64,000 nucleotides of DNA from NCBI RefSeq assembly GCF_009933175.1, contig NZ_MAEJ01000001.1, positions 20,236-84,235 of the forward strand, written 5' to 3'. The stretch's first letter is position 1, and every line of letters starts with the position of its first letter. The position numbers and the translations under genes are program-made. The stretch is from Candidatus Enterococcus huntleyi. GTDB taxonomy: Bacteria; Bacillota; Bacilli; Lactobacillales; Enterococcaceae. The notes under the pieces were generated by a model. It searched no databases and had not been told where the DNA came from. It saw only the letters and a program-made list of their open reading frames with translations. This document shows positions 36,273 through 45,501 of this stretch, in pieces.

Positions 36273-37022
36273 ATGCAACGATATTTTGTGGAAGAAAATT
36301 ATACTGGAACCCCGACATTTGAAATTCAAGGGGAGAATTACCATCACATCGTTCGGGTGATGCGGATGAAGCCTGAGGATCAAGTATATTTGGTTTTTGA
36401 AAACCAAGTATCAGTGATTGCCGAGATTAGCGAGATTACTGAAGAATCAGTTTTCTTGACTGAGCTTGAAAAAGAGCTAGGTGAAAAAGAATTGCCGTCG
36501 CAACTGACGATTGCTAGTGGCTATCCGAAAGGTGACAAACTGGAATGGATTGTCCAAAAAGGCACGGAACTGGGCGCGCATGCATTTGTCGGCTTTCCTG
36601 CAGATGCCTCAGTGGTGAAGTGGGATGGCAAGAAGCTAGCTAAAAAGCAACAACGCTTAGAAAAAATTGCTAAAGAAGCAGCCGAACAATCTCATCGACA
36701 ATATGCGCCAAAGCTGCAGTTATTTGAGCATAAAAATGAATTTTACAATTACTTAAAAGAATTCGATGCAGTGATTGTTGCCTATGAAGAATCAGCCAAA
36801 CAAGGAGAACAAGCCAAGCTGGCTCAAGTGCTTCAAAGTGTAGCTAAAGGCAGCCGTGTGTTAGCTATTTTTGGACCAGAAGGTGGCTTATCTCCAAAAG
36901 AAATTGAGATTTTTGAAGAAGCAAATGCGGTGATCTGTGGCTTAGGTCCAAGAATTTTACGTACAGAAACAGCGCCACTTTACCTGCTCAGTGCAGCTAG
37001 CTATCAGTGGGAATTGCTGTAG
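36273..37022 (+). CDS. rsmE: 16S rRNA (uracil1498-N3)-methyltransferase
   Basis: A 249-residue SPOUT-fold enzyme that forms m3U1498 in 16S rRNA. The PUA-like amino terminus begins MQRYFVEE and contains HHIVRVMRM. The knot motifs are KGDKLEWIVQKGTELG, EAAEQSHRQY and the SAM-site IFGPEGGLSPKEIE followed by LGPRILRTETA. It is translationally coupled to prmA. A terminator follows. Confidence 0.95.
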   Translation: MQRYFVEENYTGTPTFEIQGENYHHIVRVMRMKPEDQVYLVFENQVSVIAEISEITEESVFLTELEKELGEKELPSQLTIASGYPKGDKLEWIVQKGTELGAHAFVGFPADASVVKWDGKKLAKKQQRLEKIAKEAAEQSHRQYAPKLQLFEHKNEFYNYLKEFDAVIVAYEESAKQGEQAKLAQVLQSVAKGSRVLAIFGPEGGLSPKEIEIFEEANAVICGLGPRILRTETAPLYLLSAASYQWELL

Positions 37023-37071
37023 AAAAAGGTTGTGCTAGATGAAGCTACTTCTAGCACACCGTTTATTTGTT

Positions 37072-37111
37072 AAGAGGGAGATGGCAATTTTTGTCGCCTC
37101 TCTTTTTTTTT
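37072..37111 (+). terminator. Terminator after rsmE
   Basis: An AAGAGGGAG arm pairs with CCTCTCTT across a short loop and ends in nine T. A second perfect hairpin (GTGCTAGA/TCTAGCAC) lies just upstream near 37032-37057. Confidence 0.75.
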
Positions 37112-37236
37112 AATCAAATCTGTTGTCCAACTTGATTTATGTACTAAATTAATTGAATGAAAATCAAATTATCCGAACAATTGCTGTAGCAGGTCACAAG
37201 AATCGTGAAACTTCGATAGAATTAGGTTTGATAGAA

Positions 37237-37265
37237 TTGAAAAATGCTAGGATTCTTTGTATAAT
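37237..37265 (+). promoter_or_regulatory. relA promoter
   Basis: TTGAAA (37237-37242) and TATAAT (37260-37265) are 17 bp apart. The predicted transcript start near 37272 leaves about 190 nt before the relA ATG. Confidence 0.8.
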
Positions 37266-37459
37266 GAGAACAATCATCATTTAAAACAGGTAAAAAGGGT
37301 GTGCCAGAAATTATTTTTGGAGCACCATTAAAATACCGTTTATTCGGAAAAAAAGAGGAAGACAAAAATTTTGTCAGAGCCTCGAGTGGATATAGACTGG
37401 GACATGCGATTCGTTCAATGATGTCTCAGCTTATTTCATTTACAGGGAGGGTTGTTCAG

Positions 37460-39673
37460 ATGCCGAAGGAAAAATTAGTAACAGGACCTGGAGTCATTAA
37501 TCTTGTTTCTCAATATATGGGACCTAAACATGTGGCTTTTGTTCAAAAAGCGTGTGATTACGCAACACAAGCACATGAGGGACAAGTCCGTAAATCAGGG
37601 GAGCCGTACATTATTCATCCAATTCAAGTCGCGGGGATTTTAGCGGAGTTGCGAATGGATCCGCACACGGTGGCGACAGGTTTTTTACATGATGTCGTTG
37701 AAGATACGGATGTGACACTAGAAGATTTAGCAGAGGCGTTTGGTAAAGACGTTGCGATGCTAGTAGATGGCGTAACAAAACTGGGGAAAATTAAATATAA
37801 ATCACATGAAGAACAGCTGGCGGAAAATCATCGTAAAATGCTGTTAGCAATGGCACAGGATCTACGAGTAATTATGGTTAAATTAGCTGACCGTTTGCAT
37901 AATATGCGCACACTTAAACATTTGCGTGAGGATAAACAGCGGCGTATCGCCCAAGAAACGATGGAAATCTATGCTCCATTAGCACATCGTTTGGGGATTA
38001 GCCGGATCAAATGGGAATTGGAAGATACCGCGTTACGTTACTTGAATCCAAAACAATATTATCGGATTGTCCATTTGATGCAATCAAAACGTGAAGAGCG
38101 TGAAGCGTATGTCACAGAGACTGTGGAAGATATTCGTGTGGCTACAGAAGAGCTAGAGATTTATGCGGAAATCTATGGTCGACCAAAACACATTTATTCG
38201 ATTTATCGGAAAATGAAGGATCAAAAGAAACAGTTTGATGAAATTTATGATCTGTTGGCGATTCGGGTAATTGTGGATTCGATTAAGGATTGTTATGCGG
38301 TCCTGGGCGCGATTCATACGAAATGGAAGCCAATGCCAGGGCGTTTCAAGGATTATATTGCGATGCCAAAAGCGAATATGTATCAGTCGTTGCATACGAC
38401 TGTGATTGGGCCAAAAGGTAATCCAGTTGAAATTCAGATTCGAACACATGAGATGCACGAGATTGCCGAATTTGGGGTAGCGGCTCACTGGGCCTACAAA
38501 GAAGGCAAGACTGAAAAGACTGAGCCAGATGGCATGACGAAGCAGCTCAGCTGGTTCCATGAAATTATCGAGCTGCAGGATGAAAGTTATGATGCGTCCG
38601 AGTTTATGGAAGGCGTAAAAGGTGATATCTTTAGTGATAAGGTCTATGTATTTACGCCGAAGGGTGATGTAACTGAACTGCCGAAGGGCTCTGGCCCACT
38701 GGACTTTGCCTATAGTATTCATACCGATGTCGGTAATAAAACGACGGGTGCTAAGGTGAATGGCAAAATGGTTCAACTGGATTATAAGCTGAAGAATGGC
38801 GATATTATCGAAATTCTCACTTCGCCGAATTCATTTGGACCGAGTCGTGACTGGCTTAAAATGGTAGCGACTAGCAAGGCAAAAAATAAGATTAAGCGTT
38901 TCTTTAAAGTGCAGGATCGTGAGGAAAATATTATTCGTGGGCATGAAATGGTAACGAAATGTCTGAATGATTTAGGCTTTGCACCGAAAGAATTTTTGAC
39001 GAAAGCTAAGATGAGCGAGGCGTTGGACCGTTTTAATTTCCAAGCGGAAGATGATATGTATGCAGCGGTCGGTTATGGCGAATTGAGTGCCTTGACGTTG
39101 ACCAATCGTCTGACAGAAAAAGAGCGTCGTGAGCGAGAAAAAGAGAAGCAAAAACAAGAAGCGGAAGATATTCTTAATCAAACAGTCAAAAAAGAGCCAG
39201 AAAAAATGAAAGTCCGCCATGAAGGGGGCATTGTCATTCAAGGGGTCGAAAATCTGTTGATTCGCATTAGTCGTTGCTGTAATCCGGTACCGGGCGATGA
39301 GATTGTCGGCTACATCACGAAGGGTCGCGGAATTTCAATTCATCGTGCGGATTGTGCCAATGTGCAAAGTAAGGATGAATTGCCAGAGCGCTTGATTGAA
39401 GTGGAATGGGAAGATTCTGGCAATACGAAGAAGGAATACGATGCGGACCTAGAAATTTACGGCTACAATCGTTCGGGCCTATTAAATGATGTGCTCCAAA
39501 CGATTAATTCCATGACCAAAAACTTGGTGAGTGTGGAAGCCAAAACAACGAAGGATAAAATGGCTACGATTCACGTGACATTAGGGATTCAAAACTTGTC
39601 TCATTTGAAGACAATTGTCGATAAAATTAAAATGGTGCCTGATGTCCATGGGGTTCGTAGAACTAACGGATAG
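37460..39673 (+). CDS. relA: Bifunctional (p)ppGpp synthetase/hydrolase
   Basis: A 737-residue RelA/SpoT homologue, the stringent-response enzyme. The HD hydrolase domain (about 30-200) has HDVVEDTDV and KLADRLHNMRTL. The synthetase domain (about 235-380) has IYRKMK, DLLAIRVI and YQSLHTTV. TGS, zinc-finger (SRCCNPVPGDEI) and ACT domains follow, so both activities look intact. ATG 37460 follows GGAGGG and gives the length typical of enterococcal RelA. The frame stays open upstream to a GTG at 37301 inside the leader. It is followed 12 bp later by dtd. Confidence 0.95.
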   Translation: MPKEKLVTGPGVINLVSQYMGPKHVAFVQKACDYATQAHEGQVRKSGEPYIIHPIQVAGILAELRMDPHTVATGFLHDVVEDTDVTLEDLAEAFGKDVAMLVDGVTKLGKIKYKSHEEQLAENHRKMLLAMAQDLRVIMVKLADRLHNMRTLKHLREDKQRRIAQETMEIYAPLAHRLGISRIKWELEDTALRYLNPKQYYRIVHLMQSKREEREAYVTETVEDIRVATEELEIYAEIYGRPKHIYSIYRKMKDQKKQFDEIYDLLAIRVIVDSIKDCYAVLGAIHTKWKPMPGRFKDYIAMPKANMYQSLHTTVIGPKGNPVEIQIRTHEMHEIAEFGVAAHWAYKEGKTEKTEPDGMTKQLSWFHEIIELQDESYDASEFMEGVKGDIFSDKVYVFTPKGDVTELPKGSGPLDFAYSIHTDVGNKTTGAKVNGKMVQLDYKLKNGDIIEILTSPNSFGPSRDWLKMVATSKAKNKIKRFFKVQDREENIIRGHEMVTKCLNDLGFAPKEFLTKAKMSEALDRFNFQAEDDMYAAVGYGELSALTLTNRLTEKERREREKEKQKQEAEDILNQTVKKEPEKMKVRHEGGIVIQGVENLLIRISRCCNPVPGDEIVGYITKGRGISIHRADCANVQSKDELPERLIEVEWEDSGNTKKEYDADLEIYGYNRSGLLNDVLQTINSMTKNLVSVEAKTTKDKMATIHVTLGIQNLSHLKTIVDKIKMVPDVHGVRRTNG

Positions 39674-39685
39674 GAGAGGAATAAA

Positions 39686-40129
39686 ATGCGCGCAGTGATT
39701 CAACGAGTAAGTCAAGCTGAGGTTCAAGTCAACGGACATGCGGTAGGGAAAATTGGTCGAGGATTTATGATTTTGTTAGGGATTCATGAGACGGATACGC
39801 CCGAGGATGTTGAGTATCTTGTGCGCAAAATTTCTCTATTACGGGTCTTTGAGGATAAAGAGGGCAAGATGAATTTGAGTATTTCTGATATTGGCGGTAG
39901 TATTTTGAGCGTCTCGCAATTTACTTTATTTGCCGATACGAAGAAAGGCAATCGCCCAAGTTTTATTCAAGCGGCGCGTCCTGAACAGGCGATTCCCTTA
40001 TATAGTGCGTTTAATGATGGCTTAAAACGCAAAGGAATTCCTGTATCAACGGGTGAATTTGGCGCTGATATGGATGTCGTCTTAACCAACGATGGCCCAG
40101 TCACAATCATTATTGACTCAAAAGAATAA
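39686..40129 (+). CDS. dtd: D-aminoacyl-tRNA deacylase
   Basis: A 147-residue DTD that removes D-amino acids mischarged on tRNA. Blocks [32 protein letters not shown] with the catalytic serine-glutamine-threonine surface, and the carboxy [11 protein letters not shown] are intact. It follows relA in the standard Firmicute order and ends at a compound terminator. Confidence 0.96.
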   Translation: MRAVIQRVSQAEVQVNGHAVGKIGRGFMILLGIHETDTPEDVEYLVRKISLLRVFEDKEGKMNLSISDIGGSILSVSQFTLFADTKKGNRPSFIQAARPEQAIPLYSAFNDGLKRKGIPVSTGEFGADMDVVLTNDGPVTIIIDSKE

Positions 40130-40130
40130 A

Positions 40131-40226
40131 AAAAAGCTGAGGATTCGTTTGTAGTAGCCTCAAAAAGTGCGAAGAAATTGCGCATTTTTTGAGGCACTAT
40201 GGGCATCTGCTCGGCTTTATTTTTTG
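40131..40226 (+). terminator. Compound terminator after dtd
   Basis: A long inner hairpin (GCCTCAAAAA... 40157-40195) is enclosed by AAAGCTGAG/CTCGGCTTT arms (ending 40218), followed by a T-rich tail. Confidence 0.8.
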
Positions 40227-40262
40227 GGCTTCAAAAAAATCTAGTAAAGGCGGGAGAAACTC

Positions 40263-41075
40263 ATGAAATATATTCGATCAATTCAGCTTTCTTCAGAAAC
40301 GGTTAAAAATCCCAATCTCTATCCTTATAACAATTTAAAAGGTAAGACAGGGGCTCATTTTTCATTAGATACGATTACGATGTTTTATGGGAGTAATGGC
40401 TCTGGGAAATCGACGTTACTGAATTTGATTGCTTCAAAATTGAAAATCAAAGGCGCGGAAGAACCCATGTACTACGGTCCGGCAGCGATTGATTATGTGG
40501 GGAAGTATGTTGAAGAATTACAGATTTTTTTTGAAGAAACAGAGGATGGTAAACGTCTAAGAAGGATTTCGCCAGATTCTTACTACATAAAAAGTGAAGA
40601 TATTTTGTATGAGATTAAGAAGATTCAGCAGGCAGCGATTCTCGAAGAGGGCTACATTTATAAAAGAAAGCAGTTGGGCATGACCCAAGAGCAAGCGGTC
40701 CGGCATAAGGATTCTTATCAGATGCAAGAGCAGATAGAACGATTATTGTTCGCGCAGGAAAAATACTCGAATGGCGAGACGGCGATGCATATTTATGAGG
40801 ATTATCTGGTGCCGGGAGGCGTGTATTTATTAGATGAACCGGAGGCCTCTCTTTCGGCGAAGAAGCAGCTGGAGCTGGTAGAAATTATTACGAAAGCGGC
40901 GCGTTTTTTTGATTGCCAATTCTTAATTGCGACACATTCCCCTTTATTATTAGGTAGCTTAGAAGGGATTATTTATGATATGGATCAAGATCATATGCTA
41001 CCGACTCAGTGGACACAGCTAGAGAATGTCCGTATCATGGCGGAGTTCTTTCAGAAGTATCGAGATAAATTTTAG
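40263..41075 (+). CDS. AAA-family ATPase (ABC/SMC-like, stand-alone)
   Basis: A 270-residue cytoplasmic ATPase of the AAA_15/AAA_21 type. Walker A is GSNGSGKST, a signature-like SNGETAMHIYEDYL follows, Walker B is GVYLLDEPEASLS and an H-loop is ATHSPLLL. A short helical insertion carries KRKQLGMTQEQAVRHK. Such stand-alone ATPases often act in stress responses or as the first half of defence modules, but no nuclease partner is adjacent. The role is unknown. GGGAGAAACTC precedes the ATG. Confidence 0.8.
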   Translation: MKYIRSIQLSSETVKNPNLYPYNNLKGKTGAHFSLDTITMFYGSNGSGKSTLLNLIASKLKIKGAEEPMYYGPAAIDYVGKYVEELQIFFEETEDGKRLRRISPDSYYIKSEDILYEIKKIQQAAILEEGYIYKRKQLGMTQEQAVRHKDSYQMQEQIERLLFAQEKYSNGETAMHIYEDYLVPGGVYLLDEPEASLSAKKQLELVEIITKAARFFDCQFLIATHSPLLLGSLEGIIYDMDQDHMLPTQWTQLENVRIMAEFFQKYRDKF

Positions 41076-41144
41076 CTAAGTGGGTTTGGAGATGATCACT
41101 TAGCTAAAATCTTAGCAAATGTACGATTCGATGTACTGTGATAA

Positions 41145-41400
41145 ATAACACATCTGAAGTTAGGTTTGAATTCAAAAATTTTGATTATCTACTGAAAAAA
41201 GAGGAAAAATATCGTCTTCAAAATTTTCTTGTGTTTTTTTATAAAAAAGTAGCTTTTGTGATTTTTTGAAGAAAAATAAATTGAACACCCAAAATTAGAA
41301 CCGAAAATATTAAGTATACCAAATTTCTTGAATAGCCCTGCTATTTAGCGTCAAAATTCTTCAAAAGCTAAATAGTCAAAACATTAAGTATACCAAATTT
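41145..41400. repeat. AT-rich interspersed repeat, copy at 41 kb
   Basis: This 250-bp AT-rich segment shares ordered blocks with 55.7-56.2 kb: GAAGTTAG, a GAAAAATAAATTGAAC block (41271-41286), and a perfect 20-mer beginning AGCGTCAAAATTC (41347-41366). It carries two TAAGTATACC half-palindromes (41311-41320, 41385-41394). No gene is seen in 41076-41694 apart from the promoter and operators at its end. Confidence 0.7.
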
Positions 41401-41609
41401 TCCCCCTTTTTTTCGATTTAAGAGAGAGTTAACGCTTGAGTTTAGAAATGCTTGGCAAAGTAAGAGTATCGAAAGAAAAAATAACGATGACTGAAAATAA
41501 TTCAACAGATAAATAATGGAAGAAATAGGTGAATTCTGCGGGTTCAAAAAGGCATCAATAATTTCTCAGAAGCGATTTTCAAATAGTAAAAGTTGGAAAA
41601 TGCAAAAAT

Positions 41610-41663
41610 AGTGACAAACTGTCACTGGTAGTTTATACTGGGCAAACGGTGACAGTTTGTCAC
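41610..41663 (+). promoter_or_regulatory. ABC-exporter promoter with paired TetR-type operators
   Basis: Palindrome AGTGACAAACTGTCACT (41610-41626) overlaps the -35 (GTGACA, 41611-41616). TATACT (41634-41639) is 17 bp downstream. A second palindrome GTGACAGTTTGTCAC (41649-41663) lies at the transcript start. Both fit a dimeric TetR regulator. Confidence 0.8.
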
Positions 41664-41694
41664 TTTTAGAAAATGATTATTGGAGGATGACAGA

Positions 41695-42783
41695 ATGTTT
41701 TTAGCGATAAAAGAAATGCGGTACGCGAAGCTGCGTTATGGCTTAATTATAGGCATTATGTTTTTGATTGCGTATGTGGTATTCATGTTATCTGGTTTAG
41801 CGACGGGCTTGTCTTGGCAGTTTAAACAAGCAATTGTCGATTGGCAGGCGGAGACGATTGTTTTATCTGAAGATGCCAATCAAGCATTTGCGGCTTCTCA
41901 ATTAACCCGGCAGGATTTGACGGGTGTCAAAGGAGCGGATAAAGGGGCAGATAAAGCGCCGATTGGTTTATATAGCGCTGGTATCAAAGGGGATGGCGAG
42001 CAAGTCAACGTCTCAGTCTTTGGCACGGACACAGATGCGTTTATCTTACCAAAGGTGACGGAAGGTCAGATGTTTAAAGAGAATGGTGAAGTCATTATCT
42101 CACAGAATTTAGCTGACAAAGGCTACGAGATTGGTGATTTGGTAAAAATTGGGAAATCCGATGAGAAAGTCAAAATTGTTGGTATTTTTCCGGAAACTTT
42201 TTATTCAGTGACGCCGGTAATCTATACGTCGCTTGATAGTTTGACGGCTTTAAAATACCCTGGTCAAGTGTTTGCTTCAGAAGAGGAGCAACCGTTAAAT
42301 ATTGTTGCTGTGAAAGAGTCTCAGGTTGAATTAACTAATGACGCCACGACAAAATTAGAGCAGATGAAAGTAGCCGATTTTATTGAAAAATTACCGGGCT
42401 ATTCGGCGCAAAATCTAACGCTAAATGCGATGATCTATTTCTTATTTGTCATCGTGGCGGCGATTGTCGGGATCTTTATGTATGTCATGACTTTGCAGAA
42501 AACAGCGATTTTTGGCGTGATGAAAGCGCAAGGAATCAGTAATCGTTTTATCGCCAGCTCGATCGTCGGGCAAGCTTTTATTGTTGGCTTGGTGGGTGTG
42601 ATTATTGCGGTTGCGGCAGCGTATGGCACGAGTTTTATCCTGCCTGAAGTGATGCCGTTTTCAATAGACTGGCAACTGTGGAGTATTTATAGCGGCATTT
42701 TATTGGTTGTCGCAATTATTGGCGGACTCTTTTCGATTCGCACGGTAGCAAAAGTAAATCCGATTTCGGCCATAGGAGGTTAG
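41695..42783 (+). CDS. FtsX-like ABC transporter permease
   Basis: A 362-residue MacB/FtsX-type permease. An amino-terminal membrane helix (about 15-40) precedes a large extracytoplasmic domain, followed by three helices at about 245-275, 290-320 and 330-350, ending in AKVNPISAIGG. These proteins act mechanically in export or peptide resistance rather than as classical channels. The start at 41695 follows GGAGGATGAC. It is followed 6 bp later by its ATPase. A duplicated KGADKGADK motif lies in the extracellular part. The cargo is unknown. Confidence 0.87.
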   Translation: MFLAIKEMRYAKLRYGLIIGIMFLIAYVVFMLSGLATGLSWQFKQAIVDWQAETIVLSEDANQAFAASQLTRQDLTGVKGADKGADKAPIGLYSAGIKGDGEQVNVSVFGTDTDAFILPKVTEGQMFKENGEVIISQNLADKGYEIGDLVKIGKSDEKVKIVGIFPETFYSVTPVIYTSLDSLTALKYPGQVFASEEEQPLNIVAVKESQVELTNDATTKLEQMKVADFIEKLPGYSAQNLTLNAMIYFLFVIVAAIVGIFMYVMTLQKTAIFGVMKAQGISNRFIASSIVGQAFIVGLVGVIIAVAAAYGTSFILPEVMPFSIDWQLWSIYSGILLVVAIIGGLFSIRTVAKVNPISAIGG

Positions 42784-42789
42784 TCAAAA

Positions 42790-43464
42790 ATGAATGATAT
42801 TTTAGTGATGAATCAGATTGAGAAAAAGTTTGGTAAAGGACACACTGAAGTAACGGCGCTAAAAGGCATTGATTTTACGGTCAAGGCTGGCGAATTTATT
42901 AGTATTATTGGGCCTTCTGGTTCGGGAAAAAGTACCTTTTTGACGATTGCCGGTGGCTTGCAAAATCCAACATCTGGTGAAATTTTGATTAATCAGACGA
43001 ATTTTACGCGACTTTCCGAGAAGCAACGCTCGAAATTGCGTTTTAAAGAGATTGGTTTTATTTTACAAAGTGCCAATCTGATTCCTTTTTTAAAAGTTAA
43101 GGAACAATTTTATTTAGTCGATAAAGTAACCGGTCGTAAGAAAGAGGAAGCCTACATGGAAGAGCTGTTGGAGTCCTTGGATATTCTTAAATTGAAGGAC
43201 AAATACCCTAGAGATTTGTCTGGTGGCGAAAGACAGCGAGTAGCGATTGGCCGAGCTTTATTTAATCAGCCGAGCTTAATTTTGGCAGATGAACCGACAG
43301 CCAGCTTAGATACGGATCATGCTTATGAAGTGGTCAAACTATTGGTCAAAGAAGCGCATGAAAAGCAAAAAGCGACCGTCATGGTGACGCATGATTCGCG
43401 AATGGTGCAATGGAGTGACCGCATCTATCGGATGGAAGACGGCCGGTTACTAGAAGAGAAGTAA
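42790..43464 (+). CDS. LolD/MacB-type ABC ATPase
   Basis: A 224-residue ATPase with Walker A GPSGSGKST, signature DLSGGERQRVAIGRAL, Walker B LILADEPTASLD and H-loop VTHD, all canonical for the LolD/MacB group. It pairs with the FtsX-like permease just upstream, and together they form a two-gene exporter or sensor module controlled by the TetR gene that follows. Confidence 0.93.
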   Translation: MNDILVMNQIEKKFGKGHTEVTALKGIDFTVKAGEFISIIGPSGSGKSTFLTIAGGLQNPTSGEILINQTNFTRLSEKQRSKLRFKEIGFILQSANLIPFLKVKEQFYLVDKVTGRKKEEAYMEELLESLDILKLKDKYPRDLSGGERQRVAIGRALFNQPSLILADEPTASLDTDHAYEVVKLLVKEAHEKQKATVMVTHDSRMVQWSDRIYRMEDGRLLEEK

Positions 43465-43586
43465 GTGGCCTTTGAAATGAGCAGGCGGAAGCCTAGTCTG
43501 CTTATTTATCAAAGAAAACGGTGGAAATAATAAACGACATCGTTATAATAATGGATAGAATGGTTTTGTCGATTGGAGGATTGAGC

Positions 43587-44189
43587 ATGCCGAGCCAAAC
43601 ATTTTTACAGCTTAAATCACCGAAAAAAGAAAAGATTGAAAAAATTCTCTTGGATGTTTTTTGTAAGCAACCGGTCAGCTTAGTCAAGGTTTCGGAAATT
43701 GTCGAGGCGATGGCTATGTCACGTGGCGCTTTTTATAAATATTTTACAGATTTAGAGGATGCCTATCATTATATTGTAAAAAAATATTCTGGCGTAGTTC
43801 ATGGCGATATCCTACAAGCGATTAGTCAAAATGAACATGATTTTTTCCAAGGCATTAAACACTATCTTGCTTGGTGTGGTCAATTGGATCAGACTAGTGA
43901 AGAATGGAAAATATTAAAATTATTGACCCAAAGTAATGAGTTGTCAGGGGGCAAACGAGTTAAGCTTTCGGCGGACTCACCGATGTTGACACAATGGACG
44001 ACATTACTTAAGAACAATCAATTTCAGATGAGTACCACTGAAGAAGCCCTTAGCTTTTTATATTTTGTGATGGCTTTAGTGATGGATTCAATCAAAGATT
44101 TGATTGTCAATGACTGGTCGGCTGACGAACTGGTACAGGATTTTCATTATAAAGCCAGCTGGTTATCAAACGGTTTGCATACGAAATAA
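43587..44189 (+). CDS. TetR-family regulator, probable repressor of the exporter
   Basis: A 200-residue TetR-type protein with an HTH at about 15-60 (VSLVKVSEIVEAMAMSRGAFYKYFTDLEDAY) and a variable helical ligand domain. The start at 43587 follows GGAGGATT. It follows the exporter genes in the same direction and is the likely partner of the GTGACA-type palindromes upstream of the permease. The inducer is unknown. Confidence 0.82.
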   Translation: MPSQTFLQLKSPKKEKIEKILLDVFCKQPVSLVKVSEIVEAMAMSRGAFYKYFTDLEDAYHYIVKKYSGVVHGDILQAISQNEHDFFQGIKHYLAWCGQLDQTSEEWKILKLLTQSNELSGGKRVKLSADSPMLTQWTTLLKNNQFQMSTTEEALSFLYFVMALVMDSIKDLIVNDWSADELVQDFHYKASWLSNGLHTK

Positions 44190-44279
44190 TAATCAGTTGT
44201 ATGGTACGTATTTGAAAAAATTTTAAAGATAATTCCGCTATTTTTTGTTATGATAAATAGACAAGAGTGGGGGGATATG

Positions 44280-44852
44280 ATGAGCGAGTCGAAGCAGACA
44301 AAAAAAGTTATTGGTGAGGCGCTAGTTGCGTTTTGTGAAGAGAAAAGCTTTAAAAAAATTAGTGTGCAAGACCTGACGAAAAAGGTCGGGCTGAATCGTC
44401 AGACGTTCTATTATCACTTTTCAGATAAGTATGATTTATTACGTTGGGTCTATCTAGAGGATTCCTTGTGTTATCTGAAGTCTGAAAGTTTGTCTTTGGA
44501 GAATTGGGAAGAACAAGCCTTAAAGATGCTCAAAGCGATGAAAGAAAAAGGTCCTTTTTATCATAATACGGTGCGAGAAGATCCAGAAATTCTGGTCAAT
44601 GAGTTTTCTGAGATTACACAAAAATTATTTATTTCTTTGTTCAATCAGATGGATGAAGAAAAGCAGTTGTCAGAAAAAGATAAATATTTCTATGCACGGT
44701 TCTTTTCGTATGGCTGTAGTGGCGTCCTGATTAACTGGATTTTAGAAAGCTATGAAGAAAGTCCTTTGGAGATTGCGACACAACTATTTCGTTTGGCGCA
44801 AGATGTGGAGTTCTTTTCTTATCAATTATATTCAAAAAATGAAGTCGAATAG
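44280..44852 (+). CDS. TetR-family regulator (DhaS-like)
   Basis: A 190-residue TetR protein with the HTH KKISVQDLTKKVGLNRQTFYYHFSDKYDLL at about 20-50 and a carboxy domain resembling the DhaS/TetR_C_33 group. ATG 44280 is five bases after a GGGGGG site; the overlapping ATG at 44277 is possible. It is distinct from the TetR protein encoded 90 bp upstream. Its target may lie outside the window. Confidence 0.82.
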   Translation: MSESKQTKKVIGEALVAFCEEKSFKKISVQDLTKKVGLNRQTFYYHFSDKYDLLRWVYLEDSLCYLKSESLSLENWEEQALKMLKAMKEKGPFYHNTVREDPEILVNEFSEITQKLFISLFNQMDEEKQLSEKDKYFYARFFSYGCSGVLINWILESYEESPLEIATQLFRLAQDVEFFSYQLYSKNEVE

Positions 44853-44887
44853 GCTTCTTTTTTATACAGAAGATGGAGGTTTGTTTG

Positions 44888-45358
44888 ATGAAGAAAGTGT
44901 TGTTTGTCTGTTTAGGGAATATCTGCCGCTCGCCGATGGCTGAAGCAATGATGCGAGCTGAAATAAAAGCACGTCACTTGGAAGATAAAATTGTGGTCGA
45001 TTCGGCGGCAACTAGTCGCTGGGAAGTTGGCAGTCAGCCACATCACGGGACGCAAAAAATTCTAAAGGCGCAGGGGATTGATTGTTCAGGAATCTATGCC
45101 CGTCAGATTACGACGCAGGATTTTCTTTCTGCGGATGTAATTATTGGTATGGATCAAAATAATGTCGATGAGCTGTTGAGCATAGCACCAGAAGAAGCCA
45201 AAGGAAAAGTTCAGCTATTCATGAGTGTCGTGCCAGGAAAAGAACAGATGGGTGTTCCAGATCCTTATTATACTGGGGATTTTGAAGAAACCTATCAGCT
45301 AGTTTCGGAAGGCTTGGCTGAATGGTTCAAGCAGTTTGGGGAGAGAGAAACACGGTAA
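44888..45358 (+). CDS. Low-molecular-weight protein tyrosine phosphatase
   Basis: A 156-residue LMW-PTP. The catalytic loop CLGNICRSPMAEAM lies at residues 8-21, with the nucleophilic cysteine and arginine in place, and the general-acid aspartate is in VPDPYYTGDFEE near the carboxy end. It dephosphorylates tyrosine on proteins and may affect capsule or stress signalling. GGAGGT precedes the ATG. Confidence 0.92.
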   Translation: MKKVLFVCLGNICRSPMAEAMMRAEIKARHLEDKIVVDSAATSRWEVGSQPHHGTQKILKAQGIDCSGIYARQITTQDFLSADVIIGMDQNNVDELLSIAPEEAKGKVQLFMSVVPGKEQMGVPDPYYTGDFEETYQLVSEGLAEWFKQFGERETR

Positions 45359-45375
45359 TGTCGATACCCTTTAAG

Positions 45376-45420
45376 GGGAACATCAAAGGGAACATCAAAG
45401 GGAACATCGAACGAGAACAT
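45376..45420. repeat. 12-bp tandem repeat
   Basis: Three successive 12-bp units (GGGAACATCAAA twice, then GGGAACATCGAA) and a degenerate fourth (CGAGAACAT) lie between the phosphatase gene and the next small gene. Confidence 0.85.
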
Positions 45421-45501
45421 GTTTTCTTGTGTTTTCTCTGAAAATTAGGTAAAATGATAAGTACTAGAACGTTTGTTTTTTCTGCTAAGGAGGCGATGAC
45501 G

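Noticed and set aside
38153..38776. A 207-codon minus-strand frame
   Set aside because: It is antisense to the relA synthetase domain, with no ribosome site and no domain similarity.
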